Below are positions 26,401-32,249 of a stretch of 32,249 nucleotides of DNA, one piece after another. The DNA is from Brevibacillus borstelensis (GTDB taxonomy: Bacteria > Bacillota > Bacilli > Brevibacillales > Brevibacillaceae): the NCBI RefSeq assembly GCF_003710865.1, contig NZ_RHHO01000053.1, positions 1 to 32,249 on the forward strand, read 5' to 3'. The notes under the pieces are model-generated. The model was not told the origin of the DNA. It saw only the letters and a program-made list of their open reading frames with translations, and searched no databases. The position numbers were made by a program, and so were the translations under genes. Position 1 is the first letter of the stretch; every line of letters begins with the position of its first letter.

Positions 26401-26715
26401 TTATTTGGAGCCAACAAGCTGCTGCAGTTCACCTTTCGACAATATGCCTATTTCTTTATATAGAGGCTGTCCATCTTTGAATATAATGGTTGTCGGGATG
26501 CTCATAATCTGAAATTGTGAAGAGGTTACCGGATTTTCGTCTACATTAACTTTAACGACTTTAATGGAATCATTTGCTTCCCTTTCAAACTCCTCTAATA
26601 CAGGTGCAAACATTCTGCATGGACCGCACCAAGCGGCCCAAAAATTCACTACTGTTATACCTTCCGTTTGCACCATCTCATTAAAAGTAGAATCTTTCGC
26701 ATGTTGAATAGCCAT
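26401..26715 (-). CDS. trxA: Thioredoxin
   Basis: 104 residues with the thioredoxin fold and active site AAWCGPCRMFAPVLEEFE, a DENP turn, cis-Pro SIPTTIIFKDG and the usual C-terminal helix. It reduces disulfides in cytosolic proteins and accepts electrons from a reductase, probably the next gene. GAAAGGAAG lies seven bases before ATG 26715. It is probably an accessory paralogue, since the locus is outside the usual housekeeping context and the promoter looks Rrf2-like. Confidence 0.95.
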   Translation of the reverse strand: MAIQHAKDSTFNEMVQTEGITVVNFWAAWCGPCRMFAPVLEEFEREANDSIKVVKVNVDENPVTSSQFQIMSIPTTIIFKDGQPLYKEIGILSKGELQQLVGSK

Positions 26716-26794
26716 CGTGATCTTCCTTTCGATTAAATATACTATGGATATATAATATCTTTAATTTGTCATAAGATGGGTCTTGTAATCTTGT

Positions 26795-26862
26795 CCGGCG
26801 TTGTTGCACTAAAAAATAGAACATCACCTCAAACGCATAATCAGTTGCTTGTGAATTTTCAT
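26795..26862 (-). pseudogene. Remnant of a second rrf2 gene in the trxA leader
   Basis: After ATG 26862 a one-base frameshift leads to NSQATDYAFEVMFYFLVQQR, which aligns with FSKATNYALHTMLFLAAF at the start of the intact Rrf2 protein. It ends after about 22 residues, before the HTH. The upstream DNA is also alike. It now serves as 5' leader of trxA. Confidence 0.55.
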
Positions 26863-26881
26863 AGCACTCCTCCATTTCAAA

Positions 26882-26933
26882 TTAAAGACTTCATGTATCT
26901 ATGATAACTTTTTTTGTATAAGATGCAAGTCAA
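26882..26933 (-). promoter_or_regulatory. trxA operon promoter with rrf2-like operator
   Basis: Minus strand: TTGCAT (26923-26928), 16-bp spacer, TATCAT (26901-26906); an alternative TTGACT lies at 26928-26933. The -10 and downstream sequence (AAAAAGTTATCAT, ACATGAAGTC, TTAATTTG) closely matches the rrf2 promoter (AAAAAGTTATTAT, ACATAAAGTC, ATAATTG). The spacing to the ATG is nearly the same (20 versus 19 bp). Confidence 0.6.
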
Positions 26934-26992
26934 TCTCATGAAAATTTAGCCAAACCAAGGCCAGTTGCATTCTTTTGGCCTGTGATCGAGCC

Positions 26993-27043
26993 AACAACAG
27001 CGGACAGGCTAGGGTCTTTTGCATCCTAGTCTGCCGCTGTTGC
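26993..27043 (-). terminator. Long hairpin after the DJ-1 operon
   Basis: CAACAGCGGACAGGCTAGG (from 26995) pairs with CCTAGTCTGCCGCTGTTG (ending 27042) with small bulges and an ~11-nt loop. It lies just after the last DJ-1 gene's stop. No good T-run, so it may be a stabilising 3' structure or a weak terminator. Confidence 0.5.
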
Positions 27044-27059
27044 TCTTATCGGATCGGTA

Positions 27060-27830
27060 TTAGTTTTCGTCAAAATGGATCGGCGCAATGCCTTCCGCTC
27101 GCCACACCGTGCCTCTTTTCTCGTACTCGAATAACTGTTCTACAGCATTCGCGATTTGAGGACCTAACTCACGATCAACCAAATACAAGGCCACATCAAG
27201 ACCCGAAGTCACGCCTCCCCCGCTTACGAAGCGAGGACCATCTTCAACGACTCTTGCTTCAATCGGAATTGCACCGAGAGCTCCTAACGCTTCCATGCCT
27301 ATTTGATTGGTAACGGCATGTCTATCTTTCAACAAACCTCCCATCGCAGGCAGCAGTGTACCACCGCATACTGTAGCTACAATAACTTCCTCATTGTTAA
27401 AAGCTTGTTTCAATTTCTCCGACAAGCCCGTCATCATGGCCTTCTTTAATATATTTGGAATGGCATCTTCCGAATTTCCCGCTGGCTTGCCCGAAGCCCC
27501 GGGCACCAAAATGATTCCAGGACGCTTGGGGTCTAATGCAGCTTGCGCTTCGAGAGCGGGCCCGTTCAGACCGCTCGGGACAGAACGCTTGCCTTCTGCG
27601 GAAACCAATTCCACAGTAACCGCTCCGTTTGAAAACATTCCCGCAGCAGCGAATACTTCGTATGGTGCTAATGCGTCCAGCAGATCGAAACCATCGAACA
27701 AGACGATTTGAACATGCATCCTTTTGTCTTTGAATGGATCATTATTTTCTTTTGAATTCGCACTTGCTGCAGAGGTAACTAGACATAGAACTAGTACAAA
27801 CGACATGAGTACTCCCATAATTTTTTTCAT
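27060..27830 (-). CDS. Exported DJ-1/PfpI family protein
   Basis: 256 residues. Signal peptide MKKIMGVLMSFVLVLCLVTS with cleavage near ASA|N. DJ-1 fold: VQIVLFDGFDLLDALAPYEV; GIILVPGASG; the nucleophile elbow ATVCGGTLLPAMGGLL with the family Cys (~155); then HAVTNQIG and SGGGVTSGLDVALYLV. Close to the ThiJ/AraC-N subgroup, some of which are isocyanide hydratases or glyoxalase-like enzymes; the reaction here is unproven. An extracellular location is unusual for this fold. It overlaps the DUF2306 gene by four bases and is a paralogue of the gene at 28515-29537. Confidence 0.88.
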   Translation of the reverse strand: MKKIMGVLMSFVLVLCLVTSAASANSKENNDPFKDKRMHVQIVLFDGFDLLDALAPYEVFAAAGMFSNGAVTVELVSAEGKRSVPSGLNGPALEAQAALDPKRPGIILVPGASGKPAGNSEDAIPNILKKAMMTGLSEKLKQAFNNEEVIVATVCGGTLLPAMGGLLKDRHAVTNQIGMEALGALGAIPIEARVVEDGPRFVSGGGVTSGLDVALYLVDRELGPQIANAVEQLFEYEKRGTVWRAEGIAPIHFDEN

Positions 27831-28471
27831 CCTACCACTGCCTTTCTGGATCGATTGATATTTCTGATAATGATGTTAGGAATGATCAACAGCAGCACAA
27901 TAGAGCCGTAAACGCCAATTGTATAGCTGGTAGCGTAAATGAGACCAAATCCCTGATAAAAAAGGGAGGTGATGAGATGAATTGTCATGTTCGTAAAACA
28001 AAAGGCGTAACTTCGGATCATCCAGTTCCGGTGCCGAATGATGCGTTTCTTTTTGATTTGTACAAGCGCCGTAATGGTGATAAACAGCCATATTAGATTA
28101 AGAGCGTTGAACACCATACTGCTTATTTTTCCTCCGGTAGCATAAGGAGCCATATATCCGGAAGTAAGCACGACAAGAAGGACGGATACTAAATAAACGT
28201 AGCCGTTTATACGGTGGAGCTTGCGGCTTTTTTCAAAGACGCGGTTGGAGAAGTTCAGCACCCCCGTCGCCATGGCGATGCAGGCAAACGCAACATGAAC
28301 GTGCATAACGTTGATCCAGACTGGAAGATTTAGTTCGCACTTCAGGCCGATTTTATGGCTTAAAAACGCCTTGGCTCCAGGATCGATAATAAAATTGGCC
28401 ACCAAAGCGTAAAGGATAAATAGAATACTGATGCAGGCCAAAAGTCCGTATGATATTTTCCACTCCTTCAT
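27827..28471 (-). CDS. DUF2306-type integral membrane protein
   Basis: 214 residues with about seven hydrophobic segments. HVHVAFACIAMATGVLNFSN, then HRINGYVYLVSVLLVVLTSG and RHRNWMIRSYAFCFTNMTIH carry the conserved His residues of DUF2306, possibly heme or quinone ligands, as in related cytochrome-like families. ATG 28471 is preferred (GAGGGG nine bases upstream) over 28480, which touches that site. It lies between the two DJ-1 genes in one operon, suggesting a common pathway across the membrane. Function not established. Confidence 0.8.
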   Translation of the reverse strand: MKEWKISYGLLACISILFILYALVANFIIDPGAKAFLSHKIGLKCELNLPVWINVMHVHVAFACIAMATGVLNFSNRVFEKSRKLHRINGYVYLVSVLLVVLTSGYMAPYATGGKISSMVFNALNLIWLFITITALVQIKKKRIIRHRNWMIRSYAFCFTNMTIHLITSLFYQGFGLIYATSYTIGVYGSIVLLLIIPNIIIRNINRSRKAVVG

Positions 28472-28514
28472 GCGATCCATCCCCTCATTTTAATTGCCAA
28501 TTCGCATTTATGGG

Positions 28515-29537
28515 TTAGGTAACACGCTTGCCTGTTAATTTGGATGCAGGCAGTATGCCGGCCCTGGCGAATCCAATCATGTCATCTCCACGCACGATAA
28601 CTTCGAATTTTAGATTTAACCGCATAGGTTTCGTGACGCGCAGCGACCAGGTAAGCTTATTGTCCTGAAGTAAGGGGTTTATAAACTCGACCGTTTCATC
28701 CCCTTGTGTGGCCTGGCCTTGGATCAACCCATTCCTTATGGAAATGGAGAGCTTGACCTCCAGTTTCCCAACAGGCGTAGCAATTGTCGTATCCCAATCC
28801 CCGTCGAATTCAGATTCTCCGGGTAATTTGATTTCCGAGGTATCATAAATCATCCCCGTATTGTTCGTTTCTTCGTCGGTCTCTGCCTTGTGAGAGCTAG
28901 GCGCCCTTCCTTCTTCCCGCCAGACCGTTCCTCTCCGTTCATATTCGAACAGCTGCTCTACCGCGTGCGCGATACGCGGTCCAAGCTCGCGTTCCACCAG
29001 ATACAGCGCTGCATCGAGTCCCGAAGTAACGCCGCCGCTAGTAACCAGATTGCCGCTATCCACTACGCGTGCCGGGACGGGAATGGCTCCGGTTGCTCCA
29101 AGTACATTCATGCCCAGATGATGCGTTACCGCCGGTCTGCCCTCCAAGAGCCCTCCCATGGCCAGTAACAGGGAACCGCCGCAAACCGTGGCAACGATGA
29201 TGTCATTTTGCCCGAGTGCTTGCTCAATCATTTCAACCAATTCGGTATTCAGTGCCCGCGACAGAATGGCTGGGGGCGAATTCGGCCCATCTCCTTCGAC
29301 GTCGCCCGACGCGCCAGGTACAAGAATGATGCCTGTTCGTTCCGGGTTCAGTCTGCCACTCGCTTCAATTTTTAACCCGTTGATGCCGCTGGTGACGGAT
29401 CTCGGCCCTTCAGCGGTAACGAATTCTACGCTTAACGCGTGTTCAGCATACATTGCCGCGGCACAAAAAACTTCGTAAGGTGCAATGGCATCCAGAAGGT
29501 CAAAGCCATCAAAAAGCACGACTTGAACCGTTAACAT
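28515..29537 (-). CDS. DJ-1/PfpI family protein with C-terminal beta-rich extension
   Basis: 340 residues. The DJ-1 domain is at 1-~215 (VQVVLFDGFDLLDAIAPYEV; VPGASGDVEG; nucleophile ATVCGGSLLLAMGGLL; TSGGVTSGLDAALYLVEREL). No signal peptide. Residues ~235-340 form an added domain: FDGDWDTTIATPVGKLEVKL, VEFINPLLQDNKLTWSLRV, GILPASKLTGKR, probably a lipocalin-like or other small beta-barrel. GAGGAGG lies eight bases before ATG 29537. It is strongly similar to the exported paralogue at 27060, pointing to duplication with different cellular location. Confidence 0.87.
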   Translation of the reverse strand: MLTVQVVLFDGFDLLDAIAPYEVFCAAAMYAEHALSVEFVTAEGPRSVTSGINGLKIEASGRLNPERTGIILVPGASGDVEGDGPNSPPAILSRALNTELVEMIEQALGQNDIIVATVCGGSLLLAMGGLLEGRPAVTHHLGMNVLGATGAIPVPARVVDSGNLVTSGGVTSGLDAALYLVERELGPRIAHAVEQLFEYERRGTVWREEGRAPSSHKAETDEETNNTGMIYDTSEIKLPGESEFDGDWDTTIATPVGKLEVKLSISIRNGLIQGQATQGDETVEFINPLLQDNKLTWSLRVTKPMRLNLKFEVIVRGDDMIGFARAGILPASKLTGKRVT

Positions 29538-29605
29538 CCATAAACCTCCTCATATTCAAAGTCAATAGATTGATCCTCGAACCTGCGGATCGTATCAGGG
29601 AAAAG

Positions 29606-29821
29606 TTATTTTGTCAGAAGATCCTTCAGCCTGTGATATTCCTTCTCGTCGATTTCACCACTCGCCATCCGACCTTTTAGAATCAATGCGATGTCACGGT
29701 CTTTTGGATTGGAATCTCTGTAGCGATGACGAATCAGATAAATTCGAATTGCGACAAAAGAAAAAAGCGTAAGACAAAATAGAGCACCGAATGGAAAAAA
29801 TGAGAAACTTCCGTATTCCAA
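29606..29821 (-). CDS. Small SHOCT-domain membrane protein
   Basis: About 71 residues: one membrane helix (FGALFCLTLFSFVAIRIYLI), a basic linker, then a SHOCT motif (ILKGRMASGEIDEKEYHRLK). SHOCT segments mediate oligomerisation of short membrane or DNA-linked proteins. The TTG at 29821 is chosen because GGAGG lies nine bases upstream; the in-frame TTG at 29830 touches that site. Stands alone between the DJ-1 operon and the divergent response regulator. Confidence 0.75.
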   Translation of the reverse strand: MEYGSFSFFPFGALFCLTLFSFVAIRIYLIRHRYRDSNPKDRDIALILKGRMASGEIDEKEYHRLKDLLTK

Positions 29822-30032
29822 GTTTGTCAACCTCCTTCATCCGTTTTTGCGTAGAACGGGCCCTAACTCGCGATATTTGCTGTCCGACTCGGCAAGAAGT
29901 ATCGTAACAAACGAGTATCTCAAATGAAGTTGTATAAAGGTCACAAAACAATAAACAAATCATCACAAATTAGGTGGTTCTGTTTGTTGCATGGGGTTAA
30001 ATGATAAACTAGTTTTCAAAGGTGGGATATTC

Positions 30033-30440
30033 ATGAGTGAAATCAGTACCATACTGGTTGTAGACGATGATCAAAGCATTGTTGAACTATTGAGCGACTT
30101 TTTAGAGTATGAAAATTATCGCGTTATAACCGCTTGCGATTCTGTTCAAGCTTGGACATTGTTTGAGCAGAATTCCATTCATTGTATTGTTCTTGACATC
30201 ATGATGCCGGGTCAAAACGGGTTTGAGTTATGTCGCCGGATTCGGGAGAAGAGTAACGTTCCGATCCTTTTCTTGAGCGCACGCAGCGACGATGTGGACA
30301 AGATTCGCGGCCTGACGCTCGGCGGCGATGATTATATTGTCAAAACCGCTTCACCCGGTGAAATTGTAGCCAGGATAAAAGCTGTACTACGACGTTCTGT
30401 TTCCCAACTGCAAATGAGTGAGAGAATCTTGGATTTGTAG
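30033..30440 (+). pseudogene. OmpR-type response regulator truncated by a group II intron
   Basis: A complete receiver domain: ILVVDDDQSIVELLSDFLEY, phospho-acceptor VLDIMMPGQNGFELCRRIRE, LFLSARSDD and YIVKTASPGEIVARIKAVLR. The usual KPF is KTA here, so the Lys is kept but the Pro-Phe is lost. The frame then meets a TAG at 30438-30440 where the intron end begins, so the winged-helix output domain is absent; it should lie beyond the intron, outside the window. ATG 30033 has AAAGGTGG upstream. Without intron splicing in the sense direction it yields a receiver-only protein. The intron is antisense to the gene, so splicing cannot rescue it. Confidence 0.85.
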
Positions 30441-30446
30441 AGTAGA

Positions 30447-30537
30447 GAACTGACGTTTTCTGGCGACCGTTTGGTCGCCTTACTCCTTTCAGTTCCCCCT
30501 CATCAAACCGTACGTGAGGTTCTCCCTCATACGGCTT
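30447..30537 (-). ncRNA. Group II intron domains V and VI
   Basis: Domain V (30505-30537) reads AGCCGTATGAGGG, GAGAA tetraloop region, CCTCACGTACGGTTT, with the catalytic AGC-type triad. Domain VI (30447-30495) has a GAACTG/CAGTTC closing stem and an inner GGCGACC/GGTCGCC hairpin; the branch-point A should bulge in its 3' side. Complementarity is visible; the branch site is not resolved. Confidence 0.85.
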
Positions 30538-31870
30538 TCCGATGTTCTTCTTTCCTTGGCATTCGGTTATCGCGTACGGCAAGCTTCACAAGAATTCCTC
30601 TTGTAGCTTTTGCTATCTCTCTCATCCGCGCATGTCTCGCTTGTTTATTCCTTTTCTTGTTGTTAAAGAGCACAAGTCTTGTCAGAACATACCAGTCGAT
30701 GCGACATAACCACTTAGCTCCTATGGGTGAAAGTGAGTAATAATTCTTGAAACCTTGAAGTTTTCGATTCAGCCCTTGTATCAGCTCGTCTAGTGACCAG
30801 TACAACTTGTTGCGCGGTTTGGTATACTCTTTGATTTTCCTTCTCATTTCCTTCATAGCCTTCTTGCTCGGAATGTGTGACATGACGTACATTTTCTTTC
30901 CACCCTTGAGAAGAATGGGAAATTTTCGATGGTGTAAACCAAGGAAGTCAAAGCCCGTGGTATTGTCCCAGATATTAACCAGTCGAGACTTTTCTTTACT
31001 AAGTGTAAGGTCCAGTTTGTTTAGTACCGCTTTTATGACTTGTATACTTTCCAAAGCGTCTTGTTTCGATCTACACATGATTACAAAATCATCCGCATAT
31101 CGGATCAGCTTCCCAAGATGAGTGAATTGCTTCTCCCAAATCGTGTCCATGTAGTCCAAATAAATATTTGCCAACAGTGGAGAGATTACCCCTCCTTGCG
31201 GAGTGCCCCATTCGGTTTCATGAAACTGTACATCTTCCATGACGCCCGCACGGAGCCAGTTCCGAATCAGCTTTAGTATCCTGCGATCAGAAATCCTTTT
31301 CTCTACTAGCTTCATGAGCTTTTCCTGATTAATGTTGTCAAAGTATCCTTTGATGTCTACATCGACTACCCAGGAGGCCGTCCTGCTGGTTTTCTTGATT
31401 TGTGTAATCGCCTGGTGGGCATTTCGTTTGGGACGAAATCCGTATGAGCAATCTTTGAAATCGGCTTCAAAGATAGGCTCAATAACCATCTTGGTTGCCA
31501 TCTGAACAACACGATCTCGGATGGTCGGGATACCAAGCGGTCTTTGTTTCCCATCCGCTTTCGGGATGTACGTGCGCCGCACAGGAGATGGATGATATTG
31601 CTTACCCTTCAGGTCGAGATAAATTTCGTTGAGAAATTTACTTTCCCCATACTCCTGAACGATTCTTTCAATTGTCTGTCCATCTATCCCGCCGCTACCT
31701 TTATTGGCTCGAACTCTACGCCACGCTTCCGCAAGAATATCTGGCCGGTACACTTTGTCATACAGAGCATGAAATCGCCGTTTTGGATTTTCCTTGGCAC
31801 AAAGATATAGGGTTGTCCAAAGTTGTCGAGCTTTTACATTGGTGTAGTTAGCAAGTTTACTTGCATTCAC
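30527..31870 (-). CDS. ltrA: Group II intron reverse transcriptase/maturase
   Basis: 447 residues. RT motifs in order: RRTYIPKADGKQRPLGIPTI, FRPKRNAHQAI, WVVDVDIKGYFDNI, EWGTPQGGVISPLLANIYLD, LIRYADDFVIMC (catalytic YADD), KSRLVNIWDNTTGFDFLGLH, then the maturase X-type region (LYWSLDELIQGLNRKLQGFKNYY). No C-terminal HNH endonuclease is evident. GTG 31870 has GGAGG nine bases upstream. The protein splices its intron and primes reverse transcription for retrohoming. Intact by eye. Confidence 0.96.
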   Translation of the reverse strand: MNASKLANYTNVKARQLWTTLYLCAKENPKRRFHALYDKVYRPDILAEAWRRVRANKGSGGIDGQTIERIVQEYGESKFLNEIYLDLKGKQYHPSPVRRTYIPKADGKQRPLGIPTIRDRVVQMATKMVIEPIFEADFKDCSYGFRPKRNAHQAITQIKKTSRTASWVVDVDIKGYFDNINQEKLMKLVEKRISDRRILKLIRNWLRAGVMEDVQFHETEWGTPQGGVISPLLANIYLDYMDTIWEKQFTHLGKLIRYADDFVIMCRSKQDALESIQVIKAVLNKLDLTLSKEKSRLVNIWDNTTGFDFLGLHHRKFPILLKGGKKMYVMSHIPSKKAMKEMRRKIKEYTKPRNKLYWSLDELIQGLNRKLQGFKNYYSLSPIGAKWLCRIDWYVLTRLVLFNNKKRNKQARHARMREIAKATRGILVKLAVRDNRMPRKEEHRKAV

Positions 31871-32249
31871 TCACTCTTACCTCCTTCGACCCGTGAACAA
31901 AGCAGGGCTCCTTCCCTCCATAAGGTTGTGTTGTCCTTATGTTCATCGGTACTATGAACCCCTCCGACTCCCTCTCTGCCATCCACCACTTCCCTTACGG
32001 TTATAGGTTTCCGTTTTACGCTCCTGACGGGGCGTGCAGAGTAGGGTCTCCCCAGTTCCGTTAACTACTTTCTCAAAATACCGCTCCCCATACCCCGAGG
32101 GATTCATAGGTGCTGTATTCCAAGTTCTCCACACCGTCCTTGGCCTTCACCCAGATGAAACAAGCGCGGCTTCCCTTTGTCCACCTCTCGATGGTCTTTC
32201 TGAACGAGGCTGCAGGCTTCACTTTATGTTACGGCCTTCTGATTTGCTC
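31871..32249 (-). other. Group II intron 5' structured region, no gene
   Basis: This is intron RNA between its (unseen) 5' end and the reverse transcriptase start. It contains no supported gene; several short complementary stretches are consistent with domains I-IV. Confidence 0.6.

Larger units (their letters stand above)
30440..32249 (-). mobile_element. Group II intron (3' part; 5' end outside window)
   Basis: Contains, on the minus strand, a domain I-III-like leader (31871-32249), a complete reverse transcriptase ORF, and canonical 3' domains V and VI, ending near 30440 where the response regulator resumes. The GUGYG-type 5' boundary is not present in the window. It is inserted antisense in the response regulator gene. 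Confidence 0.9.

Noticed and set aside
26681..26875. 64-residue frame before trxA as an intact gene
   Set aside because: Only the first ~20 residues resemble Rrf2 and the rest overlaps the trxA start; treated as a relic leader instead.
29694..29966. 90-residue minus-strand frame over the SHOCT gene
   Set aside because: Overlaps the SHOCT protein in another frame; no ribosome binding site at its start.

Overview
The window comes from a low-to-mid GC, endospore-forming member of the Bacillota. It carries a complete gerA-gerC-gerB germinant-receptor operon, strong GGAGG ribosome binding sites, GTG and TTG starts, and a Gram-positive type SOS operator. Brevibacillus, Paenibacillus, Aneurinibacillus or Effusibacillus relatives are plausible; the genus cannot be fixed from sequence alone.

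Layout. (1) 1-7871, minus strand: the first ~2,620 residues of a large non-ribosomal peptide synthetase that runs off the left edge. Domain order is C*-A(Asn)-T-C-A(Thr)-T-Cy-(A...). The first C domain has lost its catalytic HH motif, and the last is a heterocyclization domain. (2) 7872-17259: a mosaic of relics and mobile DNA. It holds an MFS exporter remnant, a comM/yifB tail, a double-HTH regulator, an IS256 relic inserted in an IS1182-type relic, a tRNA 3'-half that looks like an old attachment site, an SOS-type operon (WYL protein, small HTH protein, broken YolD-like ORF, two overlapping 51-aa ORFs), a secreted toxin-like gene cut in two by an IS21 element with a 5-bp target duplication, a frameshifted CxxC zinc-ribbon gene, and a broken MalT-like regulator. 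(3) 17260-21240, minus: germination operon gerA, gerC, gerB plus a small membrane protein. (4) 21259-22326: a decayed hicAB toxin-antitoxin pair and a TnsB-like tail. (5) 22467-26937, minus: a redox/efflux neighbourhood with an Rrf2 regulator, DHA2-type MFS exporter, SAM methyltransferase, thioredoxin reductase-like flavoprotein and thioredoxin. The thioredoxin promoter region carries a relic of a second rrf2 gene and its upstream region. (6) 27060-29821, minus: two DJ-1/PfpI paralogues (one exported, one with a C-terminal extension) flanking a DUF2306 membrane protein, then a SHOCT protein. (7) 30033-32249: an OmpR-type receiver domain cut by a group II intron whose reverse transcriptase is complete and whose 5' end lies outside the window.

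How parts work together. The NRPS should make a peptide containing an Asn-Thr-heterocycle segment. The Ger proteins would form an inner-membrane nutrient receptor of the spore. Rrf2, the exporter and the thioredoxin pair look like a thiol or electrophile stress response. The most intriguing locus is 12489-16012. Removing the IS21 element and one copy of its target duplication rejoins a single reading frame for a secreted protein. Both that gene and its downstream zinc-ribbon neighbour then show single-base indels in T-runs, which is either decay, sequencing error or phase-variation-like behaviour.
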